A DNA stretch of 64,000 nt from an uncultured archaeon (GTDB lineage: Archaea > Thermoproteota > Bathyarchaeia > 40CM-2-53-6 > CALIRQ01): the NCBI GenBank assembly GCA_938042195.1, contig CALIRQ010000007.1, positions 118,380 to 182,379 on the forward strand, written 5' to 3'. A program made the translations under genes and the position numbers. Below, in pieces: positions 55,250-64,000 of the stretch. The notes beneath the pieces are model-generated. The model had not been told where the DNA came from. It ran no database searches and was given only the letters and a program-made list of their open reading frames with translations. Positions within the stretch are counted from its first letter, which is position 1, and the number at the start of each line of letters is the position of its first letter.

Positions 55250-55628
55250 GGGGCCGTTGCTCGGTACCCTCGTTAAGCATCGAGGTTATCCAAGCCACCA
55301 TCCTTTCGCAATTCTCAGGGGAGAGCTCCGATTCCCCGCACCTAGGCTCCAAGTCGCAGAAGGTGCACGGTATATCCTTTATCTCATCTATGGTGACATA
55401 CTTCCTCTTCGAGAACAGCCTATAGGTCCAACGGCCGCTGTGGAGCTCCTTCCTGCGGGCTATCAATCCCCTCCTTTCCAGCCTCAATATGGCCCTCGAT
55501 CCCTCGCGGCTATCGACCCCCATGCTCTTCCATAGCTCCGATTGCAAGACCCCCTCGTCTCCCGCATCCATTACGAGCCTCAGGACGTCCTGCTCCACTG
55601 GACCCTTCCTCTTAGGCTTGGAGGACAT
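55236..55628 (-). CDS. archaeal RPC34/RPC6-like winged-helix protein with C-terminal Fe-S-type cysteines
   Basis: QDVLRLVMDAGDEGVLQSELWKSMGVDSREGSRAILRLERRGLI; CTFCDLEPRCGESELSPENCERM. Confidence 0.8.
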   Translation of the reverse strand: MSSKPKRKGPVEQDVLRLVMDAGDEGVLQSELWKSMGVDSREGSRAILRLERRGLIARRKELHSGRWTYRLFSKRKYVTIDEIKDIPCTFCDLEPRCGESELSPENCERMVAWITSMLNEGTEQRPHEEA

Positions 55629-55638
55629 GCGGATCGCC

Positions 55639-55980
55639 TCATTGGATCTTGGCCCCATTCGGGACCAACCTATCCACCGTCAATAGGGCCAATTCGCCGT
55701 CCTTGAGGGCGGCTAGGATCATTCCCTCGGATTCCTCCCCGGCTATCCTAGCCCCCTTGAGGTTTGCGAGGAATACGACCCTCTTCCCGATGAGCTCGCT
55801 TTGGCCGTAATACCCCACCAAGCCCGATATCGTCTGCCTAATCCCGAGCTCCCCGAGATCGACCTTTATCCTATACAGCTTCTTGGTCCCGGCCACCCTC
55901 TCGGCCTCCACTATCGTGCCCACCCTGAGGTCCAACTTGTTGAAATCGGATATATCGATGATTTGCCTCTCGTCCGACAT
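55639..55980 (-). CDS. tRNA-binding domain protein (MetRS beta/EMAP-like)
   Basis: DISDFNKLDLRVGTIVEAERV...VFLANLKGARIAGEESEGMILAA. Confidence 0.9.
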   Translation of the reverse strand: MSDERQIIDISDFNKLDLRVGTIVEAERVAGTKKLYRIKVDLGELGIRQTISGLVGYYGQSELIGKRVVFLANLKGARIAGEESEGMILAALKDGELALLTVDRLVPNGAKIQ

Positions 55981-56027
55981 CCTAGACCTCCCGTTATTTT
56001 AAAAAACGCCCTAATATAGTTTATAGT

Positions 56028-57089
56028 TTACATCTTCTCCAAGAACCCCTCCAAGAATGCCCTGAGGTCTCCGGCGCTCGCATGTCGCCCCTCCTCGTTC
56101 GAGATGTAATAGGATGCGGCGGCGTTTGACAGCGCCAGCCTCAGCTCCGGGTCGAGGCGCATCGAATGCCCGAGTATATCGGCTGCGTTCCAAGCATCGC
56201 CCGCGCCGGTCTTCCTCAATGGGCTCACGGGAAGGGAATCGACCATCCAATCCCCATCGGGGCCATGCGTCGAGCTGAAATCCGACGTATGCAGATCGAC
56301 GATGACCCCAAGCTCCTCGTGCATGAACTTCCCCATGTCGAAGCAGGAGGCATCATCTGCGCGGAATCCCATCGCCGAGGAATACCACTTGGCTTCGTTC
56401 TCGTTCATGCTCCAAATATCGACGAGGCCCCGGCCCACTGCGCCCTTCAAAAGGGCCTTTATCTCATCCCTCTTCGCGGAGGGGTCCCCGGTGTCCAAAA
56501 AGGTCTTGCCGACTCCCTCGCGCTTAACGAGCCCGAATACCTCTTGGATGAGCTCCGTTCCCCTGGAGTTCTGCGCCCAGTTTAGGACGCATACGAAATC
56601 GGCGCGCTTCATCGCCTCAACATCGCCCTCATCCAAATCGGATGGGCCGAAGTCTCGAACGGGTCCGGGGTCGTTTATCATCAGGTTGATCAGCCTCCCC
56701 CCGTAGCGTAGCTCTAGGGCCACGGTCATGGATTGAGCCTCCGTGGCCTTCACACCCCTGAGCTCCGGCCCCTCGAGTTCGGATCGCCTCTTCAAGAACC
56801 ATAAGCCGAGTTCGTTCGCCTTCGCCACCAGATACGGCCTACCGCCCAGCTTCAAGAGCGCTGCGGCCGTGTTGGCGGCGTTGCCGCCCCTCATGATCGC
56901 TTGCGCAGTCATCGGAAAATTCCCCCCTCCGCGCTCCGCCATCTCGCGAAGGGATCCCAAAAATACCTCCAGCTCGCCTTCGAACCTGACGAAGTGGTCC
57001 AAGTAGAAATCGGGCATCAGAACGACCTCCGGGGATTTGAGGGGCCCCCTCAAGAGGCCCCAAAGCCTCTCCAATAATTCCCCCCTCAT
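56028..57089 (-). CDS. PfkB-family sugar kinase
   Basis: RGGNAANTAAALLKLGGRPYLVAKAN; RKTGAGDAWNAADILG. Confidence 0.87.
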   Translation of the reverse strand: MRGELLERLWGLLRGPLKSPEVVLMPDFYLDHFVRFEGELEVFLGSLREMAERGGGNFPMTAQAIMRGGNAANTAAALLKLGGRPYLVAKANELGLWFLKRRSELEGPELRGVKATEAQSMTVALELRYGGRLINLMINDPGPVRDFGPSDLDEGDVEAMKRADFVCVLNWAQNSRGTELIQEVFGLVKREGVGKTFLDTGDPSAKRDEIKALLKGAVGRGLVDIWSMNENEAKWYSSAMGFRADDASCFDMGKFMHEELGVIVDLHTSDFSSTHGPDGDWMVDSLPVSPLRKTGAGDAWNAADILGHSMRLDPELRLALSNAAASYYISNEEGRHASAGDLRAFLEGFLEKM

Positions 57090-57769
57090 CTCCGATCCCC
57101 TCGGGCGGTTTTTCGAAACCGCTCCGCGCTTGGGCATAGCTCGGCGATCGGGCATTCATGGCAATAGGGCGCCCTCGCTTTACAAATGCTCCTCCCGAAT
57201 TTTATCAGGGCTATGTGGAACCGCCTCCTCTTGTGCGGTGGTATGAGCTCCTCCAACCTCGCCCTCACCCCCTCATAACCCCTCGCCCTCCCAGCTATCC
57301 CCAACCTTTTGGCCACCCGACTTATGTGCGTGTCAACCGGGAGTATATCGAACCCCCCGTAGAAGGCTAGGAATACGTCGGCGGTCTTCGGCCCAACCCC
57401 GGGCAGGCGGAGCAGCTCGCTCCGCGGATCATCGTTCAGGAGCAAATTTTCCACCCTCCCTCCGTAGCCCTCTAAGATCCTCCTCGCGATCGCCTTGATC
57501 CTCCTCGACTTCTGATTGAAGAGGCCCGCGGGCCTTATGCAATCCCTTATGGTCCGCAGATCGGATTTGGCTATTGAGGAGGGGGAGATCTCCAGCTTGG
57601 CCCTGAGGCGCTCCATGGCCATCCTGACGTTCTTGTAATTGGTGGATTGCGATAGGATGGTCGCTATGAGAAATTCGAAGCCATCGACCCCTTTGAACCA
57701 ATCCTCGACCTCGATGCTCTCCTCCAATATGGAGAGCGCCATCCTCGCCCTCTCCGATGTCCCCCACAT
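57086..57769 (-). CDS. nth: endonuclease III-family DNA glycosylase (HhH-GPD, Fe-S)
   Basis: LIATILSQSTNYKNV, LPGVGPKTADVFLAF, VDTHISRVAKRLG, CKARAPYCHECPIAELC. Confidence 0.93.
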   Translation of the reverse strand: MWGTSERARMALSILEESIEVEDWFKGVDGFEFLIATILSQSTNYKNVRMAMERLRAKLEISPSSIAKSDLRTIRDCIRPAGLFNQKSRRIKAIARRILEGYGGRVENLLLNDDPRSELLRLPGVGPKTADVFLAFYGGFDILPVDTHISRVAKRLGIAGRARGYEGVRARLEELIPPHKRRRFHIALIKFGRSICKARAPYCHECPIAELCPSAERFRKTARGDRR

Positions 57770-57923
57770 GGCGTAGATCCCGCCTCAGGATCCGATTCGA
57801 GTCTAATATGGCTACTGAGAAGGGGGACCTGGTAAACCTTTTTAATAATCGAACAAATCTCGTTCGACATCGGGATTCAGAAAAAGATCGGCCGATCATG
57901 GGGGGGAAAATTTGGGCAGCATC

Positions 57924-60900
57924 ATGGCGTTGGAGAAAGCATATGACCCGAGGAGGGTCGAGGAGGAGGTCTTCGAATATTGGAGCAGAAATGGTACTTA
58001 TGAGGAGGTGAAGGCGCGCCTCTCAAATGGCCCCAAGTTCTACTTCTTGGACGGCCCCCCCTTCCCATCCTCCGGGACCCCCCACCTGGGCACCTGCTGG
58101 AACAAGGTGCTCAAGGACATAGTCATACGCTATAGGAGGCATAGGGGATACAATGTGCGGGATCAACCCGGCTACGATTGCCACGGCCTTCCGATAGAGA
58201 TAGCGGTCGAGAAGAAATTCGGATTCCAGACGAAGAAGGACATAGAGGCGTTCGGGGTGGATAAGTTCGTCGAAGAATGCAAAAGGCTCGCCGAGGAGAA
58301 CTCGGCCCAGATGAGCGAGGAGTTCAAGAACCTCGGGGTTTGGATGGATTGGGAATCGCCTTACATGACCCACAGCAACCGGTACATCGAATCGTGCTGG
58401 TGGGCAATAAAGAGGGCGCAGGAGAGGGGGCTGCTGGAGAACGACAAAAAGGTCGTGCATTGGTGCCCCCGCTGCGAAACCGTGCTATCGGATTACGAGA
58501 TAACCGAGTATAGGGTGATGAGGGACCCGTCCATATACGTAAAATTTCCCTTGAAGAGCTCGAGGGGGGAATACATCCTGATATGGACCACGACGCCTTG
58601 GACGTTGCCATCCAACGTGGGCGTGATGGTACATCCCGGTTTCGAATACGCCAAGGTCAGGAGCGGGGATGAGGTCTTCATAATGGCGAAGGAGAGGGTT
58701 GAACCCGTCTTCTCATTGGCCGGGAGGGAGTACGAAATCATAGAGGTATTCAAGGGATCGTCGCTGGAGGGGTTGGAATATCGCACGCCGCTTTTGGAGG
58801 AGGTCCCCGCCCTCCAAGGGCTCCCCGGCGCCCATAGGGTCGTCCTCAGCGAGGAGTTCGTCACCCTCTCGGAGGGCACCGGATGCGTCCACATGGCCAC
58901 CGGACATGGGGAGGAGGATTTCATCGTTGGCGAAAGGGCGGGCCTGCCGATGGTCATGATGGTCGACGACGAAGGGAGGTTCTCGAAGGGGGCTGGCAAA
59001 TACGAGGGCTTGGAGGTTCGGGAGTCAAACGGGATCATAATGGAGGACCTGAGGAGCCGAGGACTCCTCTTCTTTGAGGAATGGGTGGAACATAAGTACC
59101 CTGTATGCTGGAGGTGCAAAACCCCGATAATCCTCAGGGCCACGAATCAATGGTTCATAAAGGTAAGCTCCCTCAGGGAGGAGATGCTCCGGGAGAGCTC
59201 GAAGGCCCTTTGGATCCCGGAGTGGGCCGGGATGAACGCGTTCGGGGATTGGCTCAGGGGCGCTAAGGATTGGGTCGTATCGAGGCAGAGGTATTGGGGG
59301 ACCCCCATGCCCATATGGACCTGCGATTCCTGCGGGAGGATGGAGGTCATAGGCTCGGCCGAGGAATTGTACAAGAAGGCCCCCGCGGCCGAACCCTTAA
59401 TCGATTACCACGTCCCATGGGTCGATGCCCTCAAATGGAGGTGCGAATGCGGGGGCGAGATGAGGAGGATTAGGGACGTCCTCGTTTGTTGGTTCGACTC
59501 CGGGATGGCCCCCTACGCCTCCCTTGGGCTATCGAAGGAGGAATCGGAGGGCGAATCTTGGTGGCCGGTCGATTTCATAGTGGAAGGAAGGGATCAAATA
59601 TCCGGATGGTTCTATTCTCTGCTCAGGGCCGGGGTCCTCCTCTCGGATAGGGCCCCCTTCAGGGCCGTCCTGATGCATGGCTTCATGCTCGACGAGCGCG
59701 GGAGGGAGATGCACAAATCCCTCGGCAACTACGTGACGCCTGGCGAGGCCATCGAAAGGGCCGGGAGGGATGCCCTGAGGCTATACGTGGCGCAGCATAC
59801 GATATGGGAGGACTTGAAGTTCTCTTGGAGGGGGCTGGAGGAGGTCCGAGGGGACTTGAACGTCATATGGAACGCGTTCGTCTTCGCGACGACTTACATG
59901 GCCCTGGACGGGTTCGCGCCGAAAGAATGGCCCCTCCAAAGGCTCCGGGCCCATATGAGGTTGGAGGATAGGTGGATATTGGGGAGGGAGCAGGAGCTGC
60001 TGAGGGAGGTAACGGAGGCGATGGAGGGGTACCGCCTCCATGAGGCCGCCAGGGCGATAAGGAGGTTCTTGGTGGAGGACCTGAGCAGGAATTACATCAG
60101 GATTGTTAGGAAGAGGGCGTGGAGGGAGGGCGACGACCCGGATAAGCTGGCCATGTACGCGGTCCTCTTCAAGGTCCTATCCGATTCGCTGGTCCTGATG
60201 GCCCCCTTCGTCCCCTTCCTCTCCGAGAGGATATTCGTATCCTCGTTTAGAGGGGTTTGGGGCGATGCCAAGAGCGTCCACATGCTCCCCTGGCCGACGC
60301 CCGATGAGGGCCTGAGGGATCCATTGGCGGAGAGGGCCATGAGGGCCGCACAGGGGGTATTGGCGGCGGCCGCGAGGGCTAGGATGAGGGAAGGGATCAA
60401 GCTCAGGCAACCGCTAAGGTCCATGGCCTTGGCCGTGGACTCGATGGAATTGAGGGATTCCCTGCGCCTCGCGGAGCGGATCCTATTGGAGCAGGGCAAC
60501 GTCCAAAGCCTCAAGTTTCTGGAACCCGGGGACGAGGTCGGGGAGGGATGGATCTCGGAGCCCTTCGAGGGCGGCACCGTTTTCCTGGACATCAGGCTAA
60601 CGGAGAAGGAGTTGGCCGAGGGGCTCGCCCGCGATCTGGTCCGAAGGCTTCAGCAGATGAGGAAGGAGATGGATCTGAGGGTAGACGATTACGTGGACGT
60701 TTGGATATCGGCCCCAAGCGATAGGGTCGATATGATAAGGGGGGAGGAGGAATATATACGCCAAGAGGTTAGGGCGAGGGCCCTCAGCATAACAGCGGGG
60801 GGAAAGATAGAGGCCGATTACGTGAAGGGCTGGGAGATAAACGGAGAGGATTACGCGATGGGGATCAGCCTCGCGGGCGGGCCGGATCGGAGTCAGGGCC

Positions 60901-60950
60901 GCTCCTCCCAGCGCATGGATGAATGCGCGGATAAGCCCTCATCTTTTTGA
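57924..60950 (+). CDS. ileS: isoleucyl-tRNA synthetase
   Basis: DGPPFPSSGTPHLGTCWNKVLKD, GYDCHGLPIE, MHKSLGNYVTPGEAI. Confidence 0.97.
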   Translation: MALEKAYDPRRVEEEVFEYWSRNGTYEEVKARLSNGPKFYFLDGPPFPSSGTPHLGTCWNKVLKDIVIRYRRHRGYNVRDQPGYDCHGLPIEIAVEKKFGFQTKKDIEAFGVDKFVEECKRLAEENSAQMSEEFKNLGVWMDWESPYMTHSNRYIESCWWAIKRAQERGLLENDKKVVHWCPRCETVLSDYEITEYRVMRDPSIYVKFPLKSSRGEYILIWTTTPWTLPSNVGVMVHPGFEYAKVRSGDEVFIMAKERVEPVFSLAGREYEIIEVFKGSSLEGLEYRTPLLEEVPALQGLPGAHRVVLSEEFVTLSEGTGCVHMATGHGEEDFIVGERAGLPMVMMVDDEGRFSKGAGKYEGLEVRESNGIIMEDLRSRGLLFFEEWVEHKYPVCWRCKTPIILRATNQWFIKVSSLREEMLRESSKALWIPEWAGMNAFGDWLRGAKDWVVSRQRYWGTPMPIWTCDSCGRMEVIGSAEELYKKAPAAEPLIDYHVPWVDALKWRCECGGEMRRIRDVLVCWFDSGMAPYASLGLSKEESEGESWWPVDFIVEGRDQISGWFYSLLRAGVLLSDRAPFRAVLMHGFMLDERGREMHKSLGNYVTPGEAIERAGRDALRLYVAQHTIWEDLKFSWRGLEEVRGDLNVIWNAFVFATTYMALDGFAPKEWPLQRLRAHMRLEDRWILGREQELLREVTEAMEGYRLHEAARAIRRFLVEDLSRNYIRIVRKRAWREGDDPDKLAMYAVLFKVLSDSLVLMAPFVPFLSERIFVSSFRGVWGDAKSVHMLPWPTPDEGLRDPLAERAMRAAQGVLAAAARARMREGIKLRQPLRSMALAVDSMELRDSLRLAERILLEQGNVQSLKFLEPGDEVGEGWISEPFEGGTVFLDIRLTEKELAEGLARDLVRRLQQMRKEMDLRVDDYVDVWISAPSDRVDMIRGEEEYIRQEVRARALSITAGGKIEADYVKGWEINGEDYAMGISLAGGPDRSQGRSSQRMDECADKPSSF

Positions 60951-61302
60951 GGAATCGTATCCTCCGCAACGGATCAAGGCCGATTCGCGCGATCCGCCCC
61001 CGCTTTGGGAAACGCCCTGAGGGATATCGCAAGCGCCGGGGCTGAAGGGGAAGAGGATCGATGAGCCCATTGAAAAGGCCTAGCGGAGAGCTCGATATGA
61101 AGGCCACAATGGGCGCAAATGCCTTGATCTGCGATGCATTCGAGGATAGCGCGCACCGCGGCGAGGCGAGGATCCTCTTGCCGAGCCTCACAGCCGGACC
61201 GCTCTCCCATAGCTCCTCTGGGCGGCCCTCATCCCCAATCCTTTGATGGCGGCCGAGGGAAACTATTTATGATCATACGATCCATGCGGCTCGGTCCGAC
61301 CA

Positions 61303-64000
61303 ATGCGGCGCGAGCGGATGGGCTGCGATCGCGGCGGATTGCCCGACGATCCCCCAGCGGCCCATCCCATCGATCCCGAATTGGCTCGGTTGGATATACG
61401 GGAGCTCCTGAAACTCCAGGCGGAGGAGCTCCTCGCTAGGTTGGGGACCTCCGGCTCCGGGCTATCCTCCCAGGAGGCTGAGAGGCGCCTCCAGATCTTC
61501 GGCCCCAACGAGCTCGCCAGGAGGAAGCGGAGGGCGGCCATCCTCGAGTTCCTCTCGCACTTCAGGAGCCCCCTGCTGATGATATTGATGCTCGCGGGCT
61601 TAGTCTCGGGCCTATTGGGCGAAACGAAGAACGCCGCCATAATATTCTCGATAATCCTCCTGAGCACGATCTTGGATTTCTACCAAGAGTCGATGGCGGA
61701 GAGGGCCGCGGAGGCGCTGAGGGAGAAGGTGGCCACGACGGCGACCGTGCTTAGGGATGGCGCCAAAAGGGAGGTGAGGCTGGCGGAGATAGTTCCCGGC
61801 GATATAATATACCTATCGGCTGGGGACATCGTCCCAGCCGATTCTAGGCTGATCGCCGCAAAGGATCTCTTCGTCAACCAATCCGCGCTGACCGGGGAGT
61901 CGTTCCCTGTTGAGAAGATCGCGGCGCCAATCGAGTCACCGGGCCCATCTATCGAGGAATGGAGAAACTACCTCTTCATGGGGACCTCGGTCGTCAGCGG
62001 GACCGCGATGGCCGTCGCCGTCAGGACCGGTGGCCGCACGGAATATGGGAAGATAGCCGAAAGGCTTGCCAAGAGGGCGCCGGAGACGGAGTTCGAGAGG
62101 GGGATGAAGGGCTTCGGCCTCATGATGATGCAGGTGACGTTCCTCTTAGTGATCTTCGTCTTCTTCGTGAACGCGCTATACAAGCGCGACGTCTTGGAAT
62201 CGCTCCTCTTCTCAGTGGCCCTAGCGGTCGGCTTGACGCCAGAACTCCTCCCGATGATAATCTCCGTGAACTTGGCCAAGGGGTCGATGGCGATGGCGAA
62301 GAGGGGCGTCATCGTCAAGCGCCTCATATCCATCGAGAACTTCGGCAGCATGGACATCCTATGCGCGGATAAAACCGGGACGCTCACGGAGAACAGGATA
62401 AGGCTCGTGCTCCACATCGATATGGAGGGGGATGACGACGAGAAGGTCCTCCTATATTCCTTCTTGAACAGCTATTATCAAACCGGGCTGAGGAGCCCTT
62501 TGGACGACGCCATATTGGCATATAGGGATGTGGATATCAGCGGTTATAGGAAGGTTGATGAGATACCGTTCGACTTCGTTAGGAAGCGCATATCCATAGT
62601 CGTGGAGCGCGGTGGAGAGCGCTCCTTGATATCGAAGGGAGCCCCGGAGGAGATACTCGGGATATGCTCCCGATATGAATTGAAGGATGCGGTGTTCGAT
62701 CTGACGGAAGATGCCCTAAGGGAGATCGAGCGGAAATACCGCGAACTGAGCGCTGAAGGCCTCAGGGTCTTGGCGATAGCGCATAAGGCGCTTAGGGATG
62801 GGAAGGCCGTTTACTCCGTGGAGGATGAGGAGGGCCTAACGTTCGTTGGCTTCGTGGCCTTCTTGGATCCCCCGAAGGAGACGGCTCGGGAAGCCATTCA
62901 GCTTTTGAGGAGGGCTGGGATCGAGCTCAAGATAGTCACCGGGGACAACGAGTTGGTAACGAAGAAGGTATGCGAACACTTGGGCTTTGAGATCAAGGGC
63001 ATAGTCCTCGGGAGCGAGATAGCCCAGATGCACGACGATGCCCTTTCGAGGGTCGTCGAGGAGGCGAATATATTCGCGAGGGTGACCCCGGCCCAGAAGG
63101 ACAGGATAATGAACGCGCTCAAGGCCAACGGGCACGTCGTCGGCTTCCTCGGGGATGGCATCAATGACGCGCCGCCCCTGAAGACGGCGGACGTGGGGAT
63201 CTCCGTCGATAACGCCGTTGATGTGGCAAGGGAGTCGGCCGATATAATATTGATGCATAAGGATCTAAGGGTTTTGCGGGAGGGCGTCTTGGAGGGGAGG
63301 AAGACCTTCGGGAACACGATGAAATACGTGATGATGGGGACGAGTTCCAACTTCGGGAACATGTTCAGCGTCGCAGGCGCATCGCTTTTCTTGCCCTTCC
63401 TGCCCATGCTGCCGATCCAAATACTCTTGAACAACCTTCTCTACGATTTCTCGCAATTCACCATACCGACGGATGAGGTCGATCCGGAGTACGTCGAGGG
63501 GCCGAAGAGATGGGATATAGCCTTCATAAGGAAGTTCATGGCCTTCCTCGGGCCTGTGAGCTCCCTATTCGACTTCCTGACCTTCTTCATAATGTTGCTG
63601 GTATTCCAAGCGACCGAGCCCCTGTTCCAAACGGCTTGGTTCTTGGAGTCCCTATGCACGCAAACCTTGGTGATATTCTCCATAAGGACCAAAAGGACCC
63701 CCTTCTATAGGAGCAGGCCCAGCGTGCCCTTGTTGTTGAGCACTCTTGCCATAGTCGGCTCCGCGCTCCTGATGCCCTTCACGCCCTTGGGCCCGATATT
63801 CGGGTTCGTGAAGCCGCCGCCCGCCTTCTTCGCGGTCCTGGCGGCCCTGATCGGGGCCTATATAGCGCTCACGGAAGCGGTCAAGAAATGGTTCTATGGT
63901 CGATACGCCAATCGCCTTGAGAGGATCCCAACCCGAGGGATCCAGTCCCAGATAGCCGTCGGGGAGGTCCGCGATCGCGCTGGCGATTTGCAAACGGGCC
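61303..64000 (+). CDS. P-type ATPase, Mg2+-transporting (MgtA-like); 3' end outside window
   Basis: Open frame to the window end: DIVPADSRLIAAKDLFVNQSALTGES, DILCADKTGTLTENRI, GFLGDGINDAPPLKTADVGISVDNAVDVARESADIIL. Start 61303 or 61318. Confidence 0.93.
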   Translation, partial: MRRERMGCDRGGLPDDPPAAHPIDPELARLDIRELLKLQAEELLARLGTSGSGLSSQEAERRLQIFGPNELARRKRRAAILEFLSHFRSPLLMILMLAGLVSGLLGETKNAAIIFSIILLSTILDFYQESMAERAAEALREKVATTATVLRDGAKREVRLAEIVPGDIIYLSAGDIVPADSRLIAAKDLFVNQSALTGESFPVEKIAAPIESPGPSIEEWRNYLFMGTSVVSGTAMAVAVRTGGRTEYGKIAERLAKRAPETEFERGMKGFGLMMMQVTFLLVIFVFFVNALYKRDVLESLLFSVALAVGLTPELLPMIISVNLAKGSMAMAKRGVIVKRLISIENFGSMDILCADKTGTLTENRIRLVLHIDMEGDDDEKVLLYSFLNSYYQTGLRSPLDDAILAYRDVDISGYRKVDEIPFDFVRKRISIVVERGGERSLISKGAPEEILGICSRYELKDAVFDLTEDALREIERKYRELSAEGLRVLAIAHKALRDGKAVYSVEDEEGLTFVGFVAFLDPPKETAREAIQLLRRAGIELKIVTGDNELVTKKVCEHLGFEIKGIVLGSEIAQMHDDALSRVVEEANIFARVTPAQKDRIMNALKANGHVVGFLGDGINDAPPLKTADVGISVDNAVDVARESADIILMHKDLRVLREGVLEGRKTFGNTMKYVMMGTSSNFGNMFSVAGASLFLPFLPMLPIQILLNNLLYDFSQFTIPTDEVDPEYVEGPKRWDIAFIRKFMAFLGPVSSLFDFLTFFIMLLVFQATEPLFQTAWFLESLCTQTLVIFSIRTKRTPFYRSRPSVPLLLSTLAIVGSALLMPFTPLGPIFGFVKPPPAFFAVLAALIGAYIALTEAVKKWFYGRYANRLERIPTRGIQSQIAVGEVRDRAGDLQTG

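Noticed and set aside
60951-61300. Minus-strand ORF with CADQGICAHCGLHI considered as a zinc-finger protein
   Set aside because: Only one Cys pair and low-quality flanks; insufficient support.
1-64000. CRISPR arrays, defence islands, integrases or transposases
   Set aside because: No regularly spaced repeats and no recognisable Cas, integrase, transposase or toxin gene were seen on either strand.

Overview
Gene-dense, GC-rich archaeal chromosomal segment. Information-processing genes (Nop5-fibrillarin, an RPC34-like wHTH, FtsJ/RlmE, RNase HII, a JAMM protease, archaeal PhoU-type regulators) suggest a TACK-type archaeon, but I cannot assign a taxon. Main blocks: (1) the 3' end of a [NiFe] hydrogenase large subunit plus a cupin; (2) a complete MvhADG-HdrABC hydrogenase/heterodisulfide-reductase cluster on the minus strand; (3) a dTDP-sugar (rhamnose-type) cluster; (4) glutamate dehydrogenase and a VIT1/CCC1-like gene, both frame-disrupted; (5) a branched-chain amino-acid-type ABC transporter; (6) a COG1900 / NIL-ferredoxin / COG2122 cluster that resembles the methanogen homocysteine-forming system; (7) a run of four small membrane-protein genes; (8) DUF3311 + SSS symporter + amidohydrolase; (9) FeoA/FeoB; (10) eno, cysS, thyX, a homocitrate synthase-like gene with a C-terminal RAM-like domain, ileS, and an Mg2+-type P-type ATPase that runs off the window end. 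No rRNA, tRNA, CRISPR array or intact transposon was recognised. The most interesting observations are: an HdrC with an N-terminal ribbon-helix-helix-like extension next to a palindrome/direct-repeat promoter; the compact homocysteine-type cluster; the small membrane-protein operon with a YqjD/YqjE-like layout; and five reading-frame disruptions in conserved genes, one of them an exact 22-bp tandem duplication. All family names come from reading the translations by eye; no database search was run.
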